Part shown: positions 43,801 through 55,753 of the stretch, in pieces | Layout: every line of letters begins with the position of its first letter | How positions within the stretch are numbered: the first letter of the stretch is position 1 | DNA from: Curvularia sp. ZM96 | Lineage: Eukaryota > Ascomycota > Dothideomycetes > Pleosporales > Pleosporaceae | DNA length: 64,000 nt | Assembly (NCBI GenBank): GCA_022457065.1 | Contig: JAJGBQ010000004.1 | Span: 806,001-870,000, forward strand | Reading direction: 5' to 3' | Notes under the pieces: model-generated | What the model saw: only the letters and a program-made list of their open reading frames with translations | Database searches by the model: none | What the model was told of the DNA's origin: nothing | Program-made: the position numbers and the translations under genes

Positions 43801-43940
43801 CCACTCATGATGAGAATGCGCTCGCCGTTGACCATGAGCGAGCCATTGTCCCACTCGACGGTTGTCTGGAGTCCATTATTCGTAGCTAGTGCGCTGAAGC
43901 ACAGCGACACCGCGACTGCGAAGAGATGCAAGAACCGCAT
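40844..43940 (-). CDS. Secreted beta-galactosidase, GH35
   Basis: Exons 43940-43793, 43726-42891 and 42820-40844 give 986 residues, the usual fungal length. Signal peptide MRFLHLFAVAVSLCFSALA. The TIM barrel contains LIMSGEFHYARLPVPELW, NAVSIYFFWSYHS and YVIARPGPYCNAE. The acid/base Glu is in LTQVENELQ (~E184) and the nucleophile in YLPEFEGGW (~E283), where most relatives have EFQGG. AYGGTNWG opens exon 3, followed by the jelly-roll domains, including WFTTKFSLNIDTDLDVPIG and the VNGYQYGKF strand. It removes terminal beta-galactose from pectin side chains, xyloglucan or lactose outside the cell. With the GH28 gene it is one of two plant-wall-directed enzymes in the window, but they are 27 kb apart. 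Many N-glycosylation sequons support secretion. Confidence 0.95.
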
Positions 43941-44927
43941 AGCTCAATCCCATGCATCGAATCCAAAACTAGGAGAAACAGAGTCGCAAGGTACGGCATC
44001 AGCATGGCTTATGTGTCCCGGGTGTCGGCCCAAATCTCTATACGAGCTACAGCCGCCCGTCGAGGGATAGACCCTCCATCCCGTGCGTGGCGAAGCCATC
44101 TCATTGACGGTACATTAATGTTCCCCGTGGAAGAAATACTTACAGCCGGCGGCGACGGGGTAAATATGCAAGGTACTAGCAATTAGCGTACCTGGAGAAA
44201 GCCATCTGCGGGGATAAATGGGGTATCATCCAGCCGAAACGCCGAGCCGCAACTACGAAGCTTGTTGCAGTGGGAAGGCTTACCTGAGAGTGCTTGGATA
44301 GTTGATGAGGAGCTGTTGGTGAGAGAACCATATAGACGATGGCGACTTGTTCGGTTTTGCGAGATCCCACCCACGATGGTTTAGAGATGGTGGTTGCGGA
44401 ATGGTAGAGTAGGACCTCAGGCCGCACTCTGTTCGTAACATGGTGGAATGGAAATGGCACATGTCAAGCTACGACTTACGTTTTTTTAGCTGTCGGACTA
44501 TCCGATCTTCGTCGATCAACTGGAGATACGCATTGGTGTTTCCGCCAACCTGGTCTCCTCACGGCATCCATGCGCGAACTCCGCCGGGGAAGATCTTGGG
44601 CCAAGACTACGCAGCTGTACTGCTTATGGGGCATGCTATGGACAATTGCCTATTTCCTGGTTTACCTGCCATGTCTTCGTCCTTCGCTGAGAGGTTGGAA
44701 GCATTTTATCGAGATCCATGATAGAGAACGTGCCATGTGGGCCCTGATCGGACGAGACAGCAGTGACAGTTCCAATTGAAGGCATATTGTCTTACAACAT
44801 GGGCACTTCTCGAAATCAAGGTAATGATATGCAACTGTCGGGTATCCTACGCCTTAGCAATGCAACGCCTGAGCCAAACTCCAGTCCTAGATGCCAACAA
44901 AACAGCAGTGGTTCATTGCCATCATTC
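43941..44927. other. Intergenic, 1 kb
   Basis: Promoter of the beta-galactosidase gene (leftward) and 3' side of the membrane-protein gene. No gene recognised. Confidence 0.5.
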
Positions 44928-45929
44928 TTATAAAGCCACAACATCACCACTAGCCCTTTTAGTCTCCATCTCCATCCTACTCTCTATCCACATCCTCTCC
45001 TGATTCTGGCTCTCAGTCTCCATATGCGACTCCGCCGCCTCCGCCGTCCCAATCTTCCACTCGTAGTCCTTGCTCCCCAGCAGCACTGGAAAAAGCGTAA
45101 ATGCAAACGCCGTCCCGACCGCAAAATACACCAGCACTGCCGTACTCTCCAATCCCCCTTTTTCCTTCTGCACCGGCAACTGATCCTTCCACATACTAAC
45201 CATGTACACCGAGATTCCGACGACAAAGTTGCACACGGCAAGATATAAAAGCTCATACGGCGCCTCGAGCAGCGTGAGCGACGCCAGCGAGCTCTGCCAC
45301 ACAAGACAACCCTGTCCATTGCGATACTGCGTCCCGTTCGAAAGCCATATCCGCAGCGCCGACGCGGTGCGTATGACGCCTAGTTCGCGCTGCTGGATAC
45401 AAGTGAAGAAGGTAGCGAGCAGCGAGAGCGTAGTACTCAGTACAAAGCAGCCGCGCACCACGAACGTCGCCTCTGTCAAATGCGGCAGCGAAAGTGCCTG
45501 AAGCGCCAGCGTCGCTAGCAATGCTCCCTAGAAAAACACAACCCCAAATTTAGCCTCTTTTTTTTTCCACCCTTTTCTTTTTCCACAGTTCTCTCTCTAG
45601 GGGAAGAACACCGCGGGGTTATATAAACGTACCACCAACGCGACGAGTCTAAACTGCTCGAGTTTCGCCTCGCGCATCTCCAGCACCTCTTTATCCGCGC
45701 TCTGATTGATCAAGTGCTCGAGCTCCTCTAGGTCCTCTGCGTCAAACAGCAGCCATATGCGCCAGCGATACGACGGCCCGTACCGCGCAAGCGCATATGT
45801 ATTTGCGTTCCAAGTGCGAATGTGCGAGAAGCCGTTGACAAAGTAGCGTGGCACTAGGAGGAAGCGGGCGGCGGAGCGCGCGGGGAGACCCAGTGCGCTC
45901 CAGATTTCGGCCGTGGACATGGACAACAT
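44928..45929 (-). CDS. Multi-pass membrane protein, unknown
   Basis: Exons 45929-45633 and 45527-44928 (105-bp intron with long T-runs) encode 298 residues. The N-terminal ~95 residues are soluble and amphipathic (YGPSYRWRIWLLFDAEDLEE). Four hydrophobic stretches follow: LVALVGALLATLALQALSL, VVRGCFVLSTTLSLLATFF, LLYLAVCNFVVGISVYMV and AVLVYFAVGTAFAFTLFPVL. The tail is Glu/Met-rich and charged (HMETESQNQERMWIESRM). I do not recognise the family; the layout resembles small fungal membrane proteins of unknown function. An ATG three codons downstream (MSTAEIW) is as likely a start. Confidence 0.65.
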
Positions 45930-46388
45930 AAATATAGAGGGGGGACAGGAAGACCAATGGAGTTTTTACATACTTGCGTATGTATATAGGCAGGATTTGG
46001 GGCGGAATTAATAACTGGTGAAAGATAAAGTCCGCGCCAACAGGGGGGGGTATGAGGCTGGTGCGATATGCATGAGGTATAGTCTCGGCCCCCAAAGGGT
46101 CATAGACAGCATGGATTGCATGGGGGCCACGATTGGCGTGGAACAAGGAGATCGAGTCAAACTGCGGAGTTGACTAGTTATGACGCATAATGAGTTTTGT
46201 GGAAAATGAGAAATAGTTGGTTGGCACTGGAAAATATCGAGCCAATTCGTAGACTTGAGAATAGAGAGGTTTGTAATACACAGTAATTAAAGAAAAGAGC
46301 GCAATGTTGGAGTTATCATGGTCCACGTTTGTAGCGTGTACATGCGTGAACCTTGACTTGCTCTCCGTCAAATGTAAGCTCAAAATCT
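45930..46388. other. Intergenic
   Basis: Between two leftward genes; promoter of the multi-pass membrane protein. No feature recognised. Confidence 0.5.
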
Positions 46389-47018
46389 CTATGCAGCCGC
46401 CCCCGAGGCCTTTGCCTTTTCCTGTGCCTCGAGCTTTCTCCGTGCAGCCAGAATCATTTCCTCTCTTCTTCGTTGCAGGTTCGCCTGTCTCTCGTTCTTG
46501 TCCGCACTCCAGGCTTTCTTCTTCGGTTGCTCTTCTTGCTCTGCTTGCTGTACTTCGTTCAGCTTCGAAGAGAGGTTGTATCGTGTGATCAAATCGGGAT
46601 GCGATGGTTTCGCTGGCGTAGTAGCGGCTCTAACGGGCGCAGGCGAAGCTCGCGGAGCAGGTATTTGGAAAGAAGGAGGCGCCTATGCAAGCATCAGTAA
46701 ACCATAGTTCTCATTACACAGTGTCGACGATTCATGTCTTACCGTGTCCAGCCCTCGTCCACTCAGCGCCCTCTCTGTTGTTGCTGCAACATTTCCTCCG
46801 TTCCGTTGCAGATCCCATGCAATGTCTCTTCTGCTCAGCTGCGGCAGCATCTCCGCTACTTGGTCTATCTGCGCCAGATTGATACGCGGCGTCCGGTTGG
46901 CGGCTGCTCGCGTGCCAGGCGCTGCTGGTGTGGGCTTGCTAAAATACCATCGTACCGCTAGGAAGGTGACGACGATGAAGACGAGGACTTGGGGGACGTT
47001 GATGCTTTGTTCGGCCAT
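46389..47018 (-). CDS. ER membrane CUE-domain protein, Cue1-like
   Basis: Exons 47018-46743 and 46682-46389 (60-bp intron) give 189 residues. A short N-terminus is followed by one membrane helix (VPQVLVFIVVTFLAVRWYF), placing the rest in the cytosol. A CUE domain spans ~48-92 (INLAQIDQVAEMLPQLSRRD, then DLQRNGGNVAATTERAL), with the MLP and dileucine-type ends used to bind ubiquitin. After a Pro/Ala linker, a basic helix (SSKLNEVQQAEQ, then RREEMILAARRKLEAQ) lies where yeast Cue1 has its U7BR, which binds and activates the E2 Ubc7. By this layout it would anchor Ubc7 at the ER for ER-associated degradation. The Cue1 identity is inferred from architecture and length (yeast Cue1 ~200 residues). 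Confidence 0.85.
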
Positions 47019-47507
47019 GGCTGGCTGCTCACTGTGTGTTAGAGGGTATAGAGTGGATGCCGTAGGGCCAGTGGCGTGCCCGAGAGCAGCGTTGTGAGCG
47101 ACAGTGTAGACGGCGATGTGGAAACGATTTCGGTATTAGAGTTGAGATTGAATGTGCCACGTCTCTGGTATTGGCGGCGTCCAGTCACTGCGCAGATGAA
47201 GGGATCTAGTAAAGTGTCATATGTGGTCGTCGAGTTGAGGTTGACATAGTTCGGAGGAGCCTCGGCGAATTCCGTGCCTTGCCGCCTTGACCCCTTGTTG
47301 ACGTTCACTCTCTGACCCACCAGACCCCTCCTTCTCCACACTCCCACGGACCGTTATCGTTGTGCACTTGGCTTGGGCACTTTGCCTGAGCTGTTCACTC
47401 CTTTAGCTACTGTCATTGCTTCATTGCAGCGTAATGCATTGTTGTACATACAACCTCTCCAAACATACACTGCTTCGCGCTCGTTACGCGCCGTCATTCA
47501 TTAGAAA
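47019..47507. other. Divergent promoter region
   Basis: Between the CUE-domain gene (-) and the expansin-like gene (+). No further feature recognised. Confidence 0.5.
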
Positions 47508-48484
47508 ATGAGTTCCGTCACCATCGCCAGGAAGCCTTTGCCACAGCCTGCGCAGGCACATCTGAAAGATGGCCCTGTTAATCCCGCCAGCGCTGCCCTA
47601 GGACCAGGTTTCAATGCGGCACCACACCCTCAGGATGCATCTACAGACTGGCAAAAGAAAGAATCGGCAATTGACGACTCCGCCTCCTCAGTAGAACAAA
47701 GTATACCAGATGGCCAAGAACCACAGGGAAAACAGCGCGCTGCCGGTGGCGGACTTCTTGCAGGAGGCGCCTTAGGCTCAGCCTTTTCTCGCCGTCTGGA
47801 TAACTTTTTACCACCGCATAAACGATATCTCAACAACCGCATTGGTCGTCGCACGCTCCTTATCATCATCGGCGCATCGTTCCTTGCTCTTCTGGCTCTC
47901 ATTGTGGGTCTGGCAGTCGGCTTGTCTGGCAAGTCCAGGTACATCTCCCGTGCTCAATCTCAAGTTGTATGCCACTGCTAACCCCGTGTGTCAGTGCTGC
48001 TGCTGCCCTACCTCTGCCTGAAGGGGCGCAAACCGTTGAGGGCGATCTGACCTACTATAACCCAGCCCTGGGTGCCTGTGGTCAAACTCATGGCGACGAT
48101 GATCCTGTCGTAGCTGTGTCCCATATCATTTGTAAGACTTGTTCGCTCGTTTGTAACGTGACATGTTGGCTAAATCTGTAAACTCAATAGGGGACAAGAA
48201 TCAGGTTGGCGCCAATCCTAACACCAACACGCTATGTGGTAAGAAGATTCGGGCTCGCCGTGTGGATGAGAGGACAGGCAAAGAGGCTAGTATCGACGTG
48301 ACTGTAATCGATAGGTGTAAGTACTGAGTGATATGGCCATATCATCTTCATTCAGGAAGTTGATGCTGATCTCGTATTAGGTACCGGTTGCAAAGCTGTC
48401 GACCTTGATGTCAGCCCTGCCATGTTCAAAAAGCTGGCCGACCCAGACCTGGGCAGGGTCAAGGTGGAGTGGACTTGGTTGTAG
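47508..48484 (+). CDS. Membrane-anchored expansin-like (double-psi barrel) protein
   Basis: Four exons, 47508-47938, 47995-48131, 48191-48316 and 48381-48484 (introns 56, 59, 64 bp), give 265 residues. The first ~115 residues are polar and basic; one membrane helix follows (TLLIIIGASFLALLALIVGLAVGL, ~118-141). The C-terminal ~110 residues have the RlpA/barwin-like double-psi beta-barrel pattern: GDLTYYNPALGACG, VVAVSHIIWDKN, NTLCGKKIRARR, IDVTVIDRCTGCKAVDLDVSPAMF. Four Cys fit two disulphides. The barrel therefore sits outside the membrane on a type II anchor. Secreted relatives loosen wall polysaccharides or form part of cerato-platanin/expansin-type proteins; the Asp of the barrel (VIDRC) needed in some family members is kept. 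A tethered version suggests work on the fungus's own wall, which is inference. Confidence 0.88.
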
Positions 48485-49912
48485 GGGTTTTGATCATGCT
48501 TGCCATGTCTGCACGATCGGAGGTTGTATCTGTGTTTACGTTCTGTGGATTTTTGCTATCGTTTTCTCGTACTGCTGTTCCTTTGCTCTGCTGTCCTTTT
48601 TCTTCTTGATACCACTAATGTTCTGTCTTTGTTGGTTTTGTCCTTTGAGTCTAGTTACCCTTTACTTTGAATGCTTTCGCGCGTTTTCTTATTGCTACTT
48701 CCGAGTTCACGATGTCTCAGTAGTCATGTTGACGTTTGCATGCACACATCTGTCTCGATACCCTTATTTCCAATTTTTAATCAGTACCGCAATTTCAAAC
48801 CTTTACAATTTCTTGATCAGAGCTGGCCCTTTGATCTGGGATGCGACATGCTGATTTCCACGAAAGTATTCAATATTCTAGACCAGTGTCAAATACAGCT
48901 TGGACTGAACATCTTGATTGATTTTCCCCTCCCCCCGTCCCATCCCCTATCCAGCCACTCATCCAACCTTAAACAATCCCTTCAGAAGCTACTACACACT
49001 CACTTCCCACAAATTCCATCCTAGCCCTACCACCATCTGCTTGAACTCTCACTTCATGCCACTCACTACCCAGCATCCTCTCCCTCTGCTCCTTTCTCAC
49101 TCACAAACAAGCCCGGCATCTTCACCTCCAACCCATATCCTCCCGTCCCCTCGTAAAGCTCCTCGAAATACCAGAATCGCAACCAACAGCAAGTAAAGTC
49201 CCCCACATGCTGCAATTCAGTGGTCCTCGTTAAGCGGGACGTATAACTAGTGTTCATTGTAATACCTCCACCCAAAAAGTAAGATAGCCATGTCTGTGTA
49301 CATGCGTTTCGTTTCATCTCAGCTAGGATTTATATTAAAAGCAAAACGCTGCGCGACGGGTTGTTAATGAAAACGAATATACACTACACGGTCAGATTCT
49401 GGGGCCTGGAGAGAAATGGTAGAGCCGATTGGACTTTCTTTACTTGTACAGTACAAAAAACAACAGTCACTCTAATGTATGTGTCAAGGAAACATGTTTG
49501 CTCTTCTACACGCACTTTTGACAAAGGACATGTCTTCATTAGGCGCAGGACATGAATTACCCAGACGTTTGGGACAGCCTACGTACTACCCAGTCACAAG
49601 AGGAATGATCTTTCCTTTTGAAGGAGCGAGACTGCTTGAGATACTAGGCATGCCGAATCGTACGTACGTACAGTGCAATAACAGAGGCCAGAGGTGAATA
49701 TACCATCATAAATTCCGAAAAATGGTGGGGTTCGAGGAATCTACCTGCTTATTACGAGATAGCAACGCGAACACACACAATTCAGGACTGACTTGACATG
49801 TTGCTGTATATTACAGCAAATCCTTAGTATATTTCATTGTATTTAACATATCTTTGCATAAATCGTCATATATCCCTCTAAAACCCCCCACTACATATGA
49901 AACAGCCCCATC
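48485..49912. other. Intergenic, 1.4 kb, convergent 3' ends
   Basis: Rather T/C-rich with several short frames, none recognisable. No repeat or RNA gene seen. Confidence 0.5.
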
Positions 49913-52418
49913 TTACTGCGAAATGCCTAGTTCCTTGTAGAAAGCCTCCGTTTGCGGCTTGCGGCCTAGGAACTCCTCTAGGATATCCATCTCCTCCTTT
50001 GAGCCGCCGCGTTCCAGAACAGTGTGGCGGTAGCGACGACCTTCCTTAGGGTTCATGGGGTCGGACTTGAACACGGTGTAGAACATGTCAGTGGAATAGA
50101 CTTGAGAGGAAAGGTAGCCGTAGTATCTGTGCTTGTTAGTATATGTTGATAGGACATGGTTTGGGATAAACTCACCCGGCGTCGTAACCACCGATCAAGT
50201 GACCAAAGGTAGCTTGTCCGTTACCCCAGTGCCAGTCGCCCTTCTTGTCGCCCTCTAGCGACTCGGGTCCCTTGAGCTGACTGATCTCGTGTCGCAAGGA
50301 GTTGTACTTTTCAGTAATGTCCATCTTCTCGAGCTCTTCGTGGCTGGCGGGCTCGTGAACGGCCATGTCGAAAGTACCGAAATGCAACTGCCTCAGGTTG
50401 AAGAGAGCGTCGTTGACGTGCTTGGTAGAGATCAGGTTGGCAATGAGCGATTGGGGAATCTGTTCTGAGGGCTTCGAGCTCTTGCCCGACGACTCGAGAT
50501 ATGCCTTCTCGTATTCGGGAGAGAGGTAGGAGTAGTGGTGTGAAAGCGAGCGCAGTTGCGAAGGGGTCCAGCACCAGTTCTCCAACATCTGAGAGGGGGC
50601 CTCGACGAAATCACGAACAGTGTTGGTGCCGTGGAAGCGAGAGTAGGTTGTCCGAGAGACCAAATCGTGAATGCCGTGTCCAAGCTCGTGGAAGAGAGTG
50701 ACTACTTCATCGTGCTTCAGTAGCGAAGGCTTCTTCGGTGTGGGCTTGGAGAAGTTGCAGACAAGGGCGGTAGCGGGATAACGTCGCTTGCCATTCTCGT
50801 CAATGTATCCAGGCTGCAGGTTGAAGTTTGCCGCATGTCCGTACTTGCCATCACGCGGGAAAAGGTCGAGATAGAGGTAACCCACGAAACCCGCACCCTC
50901 ACCTTCATCGTCCCAAACACTGAAAATCTGTACATCCTCGTGCCAAACAATGTCGGATCCCTTGCCGCCATCTGCAAGGGCAGCCCGTTCTTCCTCGCCA
51001 GCAATCTCGACAAAGACCAGACCGAAAAGCTCTTCAAAGATCTTCAGCATGCCCTGAATTGTTGTCGATAGAGGGAAGTATTCAGCAATGACCTGGTGAT
51101 CGAGCTGGTAGTCTTTTTCCAACATCAGGCGGTCGTAGTACCTGTTGTCCCACAGGTAGTAGTCTTCGGCTAATGGGCCAGTCAGTCCGTTCTCTTTGGC
51201 ATCTTGCTTCTTGAGCTCTATCAGCTTCTCGATCTCCTTCTTGCCGCCCGGCGCGAGCCTCTTGCGCAAGTCTCCAAGGAACTCGTCTACAGTCTGGGGC
51301 GTTTTCGCCATCTTGTCTTCTATCCGGAACTGCGCATGGTTGTCATAGCCAAGGATGCGAGCTCCCTCGTCACGAAGGAGAATCGCTTCCCTGAAGAGAG
51401 CCACGTTGTCGTTGCATTTGTTCTCATTGGCGACAAAGACCTTCATTCGCGTCTCTGGGTTGGTAGCGTACTTGAGCGTCGGGAACAGGTCAGGGTACTT
51501 GAAGGTGAGGAAGAGCTTGCCCTCATTCTCGCCTTCGCCCTTCTTGAGTCCCGACACGACGTCTTCCGGAACACCATGTAGCTCGTCAAGCGTGAACCAC
51601 AATCCTCCGTTCTCCTCGTTGAGATTCTTCTGGAAAGCAATGCTGATTTGACTCAGCCTCTGCTTAATCTCCTTGAATCTGTCTCTCTTGGGGCCTGCGG
51701 GCAGGTTCAAGCCATTGCGGATGAAGGATTTGTGGTCCTTCTCCAGCAACCGCTGCGACTCAGGATCCAGCTTCTCGCCCTTCTTCAGCACCGCATCAAC
51801 GAGGTTGAAGACATCCTCGCGCATGGACGACTCGATTCCAAAGTCATCGAGCATCTGCTCTACTTCGCTCGAAGCGTCACGCAATTCCTTGCTGGTCGAC
51901 ACAGCATTGTAGAAGCCGAGGATGTGGGCCTCAATGGCCATTTTGTTGTCATCACGGGCAATTGGAAGGAGTGTATTGGCAAAAGTTGCGCTCTCGGGCT
52001 TGACATCGCGGACAATGGCATCTTGGACGCTACGTGACCTGTCGATCTTGGGGCACGTCAGCAACTGTCCGAAGCACCGCCCGCCTTGGCTGTGAAGACG
52101 AGAACGAGGATAACAGGCACAACACTATGGAAAGAGACAACATACCAGCCTCTTTGCGTCATCGACCAGGCTCTGCTTGGTAGCGGTGAACTTGGGCGGC
52201 AGCTGGGGCGGCTTCTGGTACTGGGCTGGGGCCATGGTGGAGTTTGTGAGGGGTCGGAAGGGCTGTGTGTAGAGGGGACTGCGCAAGGGCGTGGGCTTGA
52301 GGTATTGCAGGATCGAAGGTACGCGCCCGCCGAGTCGGATCGAAGCCAGGATGGCGGTAGTGCCAATGAAGAGGGCGACGGCGGCGAGGAAGAACTTGGT
52401 AAGGCGTGAGGAAGCCAC
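49913..52418 (-). CDS. PRD1: M3 metallopeptidase, saccharolysin/thimet oligopeptidase
   Basis: Exons 52418-52146, 52046-50176 and 50126-49913 (introns 99 and 49 bp) give 785 residues. Zinc site: LFHELGHGIHDLV (HExxH) with the third ligand Glu in RDFVEAPSQMLENW. Downstream, HFGTFDMAVH and GYDAGYYGYLSSQVYSTDMF are the substrate-binding His/Tyr loops of M3A. Role: cutting of short peptides in cytosol and, in yeast, also in mitochondria. The N-terminus is unusual: 61 residues with one membrane-helix-like stretch (FFLAAVALFIGTTAILASI) precede MAPAQYQKPPQLP at 52235, where most cytosolic homologues start. Two starts could give an anchored or imported form and a cytosolic one. Confidence 0.93.
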
Positions 52419-53084
52419 GGTGGGCGAGCAAGAGCTTGCTGCTTCAGCTTGCTCTTATGCCGGCATGTGGGGAAGCGGGCGGTTGGGCGGTGTGCTGTGA
52501 TGAACAAGGGTTTTGTACTTGTGAGCACGACGGTGATGCTTCAAGGTCGATTGTATGGGCTACGTGACCTCTCCGCTACAAATAGCCGCATGAGGATCGG
52601 CGTCTTGTATGGATACGCCCGCAGGCCGGTTACCCCGAATGGCAAGGCGCCATCGCTGACCCCATGCCCCATGCTGATGTCGCCGCCATTATGCAACAGT
52701 TGCTGTTGGAGGCCTTGGTCTCTCCAGCCAAGCGGCCAAGTCCCACAGAGGCCAGTGAGCTCCTACGTACTCCGTATCCTGTATACCTCGAGTGTCCTGT
52801 ACAGCAAACGTGGCTTGTGCTGTGTCAAGCTAAACTAGTGCATTCTGCTCGCTGACATCTGCCACAGACTGTTGCCCCTAGAAAATACGCTTGTAGATGC
52901 GAATACCAGTTCATTATCAAGAACAAGAACAAGAGACGTCCCCTAGGCCCTATCCTACATTTATCGTACATGAAGAATATCATCAACGCCTTTTTCGCCT
53001 AGATAGCCCAGCTACCCCCACCCCTTGTCATACCTCATTTCAGACATAGACATTATAGTTATAAAGAAATACAGTTGCTCCACC
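52419..53084. other. Intergenic
   Basis: Promoter of the peptidase gene and 3' side of the PTH11-like gene. No feature recognised. Confidence 0.5.
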
Positions 53085-54415
53085 TCATGCCGTCCTGCCT
53101 GGGTACTTTGGGGGCTCCAGGTACACGCTGCCTTTTCCATCCGAGCTTAAACTTTCCGGTATTGTGACAAAGGGGCCCCAGTTGGACTCTCTGGCAATGG
53201 TAGTCCTTGCATGGAGTGAGATGAAACCAACTGTTTCTCCCCTCTCGACAACCTTTTCATTAGGGAGCGGCCACATCTCTACGTCTGGTGTTTTGTGCCG
53301 ACTGTGGGCATGACTTGGTACGGCTGGCCGCGAAGTTGATGGCGGAATGGCAGGCAGATTCACATACATCTTCTGTGGCGTACCGCTTTGGCGCGTCTTT
53401 CTTTCCTTCTCGCGAAAAAGAAGACGAAGAAAGGGTATAGATGCAGATATAATGCCACTGTTGGTCTCGACCTGGCCCCACAGGAGTAGATCCGCTCCAT
53501 ATCGCGCAGCGTTGAAAGGAGACGCCGCCCACATGTACATGACCCACAAGCGCACTGAGGATGCTGCAATGGCCAGAAGGCCTACCGAGAATATTCCAAT
53601 GAGTGCTAACCGTTTGGCGGTCGGGATGCGGAGACTCAGCAGTGTCGGTAAAGGCATCAAAAGGACAATGACATCGGTCAGCAGATTGCAGGCTGACGAA
53701 AAAACCCACAACGGGACCGGGTCGAAGCACACGGCGGGCTCTGGCTTCAGATTGGGTTGGAACTGTGCCAGGTAGTTTGTCGTAGACCAAGCGCTCGCTG
53801 GATTTTGGCATTGGAAGATTGCGGCCATGCTTGCGGAGAAAGTGTACAGAATTACAAACGCAATCATACCATGGACGAGTCGGCGGAATATGGGGTTTGC
53901 GGCGATGGACCGATAAAAGAAGAGGATGCTGAGCTTGATGAAGCCTAGCCCTATCACATAGATCAATCGGTAGGTCCACCAAGAGATGAGTACACCCAGG
54001 ACGTAGCCCTCAATCTCCGGCCTTTTGTCCTAAGCAGGAGTGTTAGAACGGGTTCTAGGGGCTGAGTGAAGCTCTCGTCTTACAGGCCTCTTCAGGTACG
54101 AGGGTCGATAGCCACTGCTCGTCGCGTCTTGATAATAGTTCACGACAAACGTTCCCCAAGCGACAACCTAGACATTGTCAGCTTGGCGTTTAGCCTGGGT
54201 TTGACAAAGCTTACAAGAGCGGCGAACATAAGATGGTCGCTTGCGCTGACGGACCCGACAAGAAAGTATCGGCAGTAGTATCTGTAGATGATAATTAGGA
54301 CTTGGCCTACGGCTGCTAGTAACGTGTAAACCAACCGGAGCGCTACAATGATTGTTGATAGCGTCGTCAACGCCGCGCCGACAATTACCACGACATAGCC
54401 TGGTCGATAATACAT
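53085..54415 (-). CDS. PTH11-like/rhodopsin-domain integral membrane protein
   Basis: Exons 54415-54215, 54167-54084 and 54029-53085 (introns 47 and 54 bp) give 409 residues. Seven membrane segments are visible, from VVIVGAALTTLSTIIVAL to AARYGADLLLWGQVETNSGI. Family signatures include KLSILFFYRSI, IFQCQNPASAW (Cys in the extracellular loop) and CNLLTDVIVLLMPLPTLLSL. The proteins belong to the large Pezizomycotina family with a fungal rhodopsin-like (SAT4/DUF-type) domain; PTH11 itself is a surface sensor for appressorium formation, but most members are unstudied and there is no CFEM domain here. The ~115-residue tail is polar and Pro/Ser-rich. Three CACGTG boxes and a TGACTCA lie 0.8-1.5 kb upstream. 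Confidence 0.87.
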
Positions 54416-55240
54416 TGTCGTCTAGGCTTGTTGGCTTGGCCTTGGGATCGTGAGTCCGACGTGGTTAGCCCCCAAGTCGAGGATGGCGATCGCAGAGACT
54501 TGCGCCGAGAGAACAGTAGGATGTGCGAACAAAGAACAAACAACGGACATGGACGCGTCGGTCCCTCTAAGAGCTTGTGTATAGGGGGGCGAGCACCAAG
54601 ATTTAGGGTTCCCCGGGTTCTGCGCCAGCGGGAAGCACTGTTCCGTAAGACGTTTCGTGACCCTTACGCGTGCCGAGTAGGACTATCATCCCAGCCGTGG
54701 CGATCGTACTAGCGATGGCTCGACGCACAGCGAACCTCACTATTGTCCTACGACACATGATAGGCTTACGGTGCCGCTAGGAGGGCCGGAACAACGTGGA
54801 AGACTGGGGTCGGCAAGCTGTATATAGCATTTTGCAATCAGAGTTCGGCCCGTGACCTGGCCAGATTGGGAGCTTGGGCTGACGGGAAAACATGGCCGCA
54901 CTGCTATGCGGTCCGGACCTGGGTGGTACAGTCAGGCAACGGAGACGATTGCCAGACTGAGTTACAAGAGCTGGTACATTTTGACGTCCCAAACGGCCAC
55001 TAGCTGCAAGCGGAATAGATGCAGGTGTCGCATGGTTACATACACCCGAGCTACCAAAAGCTTGCATGGACTGATAGACTCGGCAACGGGATGTGGGGTG
55101 TGCCTGGTTTTCCATGGCGAACGCTAGGCTCCAGATGTTTGAGGTCGCTGAGGCTGAAACCCGGACTGTATGCTGCTGAACCACCACGATCTGAGGCGCA
55201 TCTTGACTGACCCTGTTACATCCGGTACCGCGAACGTTAC

Positions 55241-55276
55241 CCACGTGTCGTGATCGGAAACATGGTGATCACGTGG
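55241..55276. promoter_or_regulatory. Paired inverted CACGTG E-boxes
   Basis: CCACGTG at 55241-55247 and CACGTGG at 55270-55276 are inverted, 22 bp apart, each overlapping a GTGATC word. A third, inside the palindrome ATCACGTGAT, lies at 55942-55951. CACGTG is the core bound by bHLH factors (Cbf1/SREBP type). Confidence 0.4.
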
Positions 55277-55746
55277 AAAGAACAACGGTGTTCCTTCTCT
55301 ACATCTTCTTAACACGTCTCAATCAAACGGAACGCGGGCCATGGAGGCGTATTGGGCTTACGCTGAAAGGACCTTTTTTTGATTAAATTGAACTCATCAA
55401 AGCTCGTGACACGATACAAACTTGGGCAAGACAACTGACTAGACGGTGGAGTAGCGTGTGGCTGCAGCTCGCCTTGCGTTGGGCCGAAGCAGGGTGTGTA
55501 ATTACTATAGGCTTCGTCGTTTGTATAGCCGAACGTCTAGAAGAGCCGGGGTCGAGCCGACCTGGCCGCTGGGTTGTGACGTCAATAGAGGGTTGCCATT
55601 TTCGAAGTCGGGTCTAGCAATGGCTCAAGGGATTGGGAAAGATGGTCGGGGATGTGCAAGACCCCTTTGCTGGGCTTCCAAGCTGCGAGTGTGGCCCTAA
55701 AGGGACCTTGAGATGGCCAAGAGGTGCAATACATGTTGAGTGAGAA

Positions 55747-55753
55747 TGACTCA
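55747..55753. promoter_or_regulatory. GCN4/AP-1-type TGACTCA site
   Basis: Exact TGACTCA, the consensus for Gcn4-class bZIP dimers. It lies between the bZIP gene and the PTH11-like gene. A 7-mer occurs by chance about every 8 kb on two strands, so evidence is weak. Confidence 0.3.

Noticed and set aside
54777..55244. 155-codon minus-strand frame in the long intergenic region
   Set aside because: Looks unordered, no domain, no ATG context or neighbours to support it; could be revived by transcript evidence.
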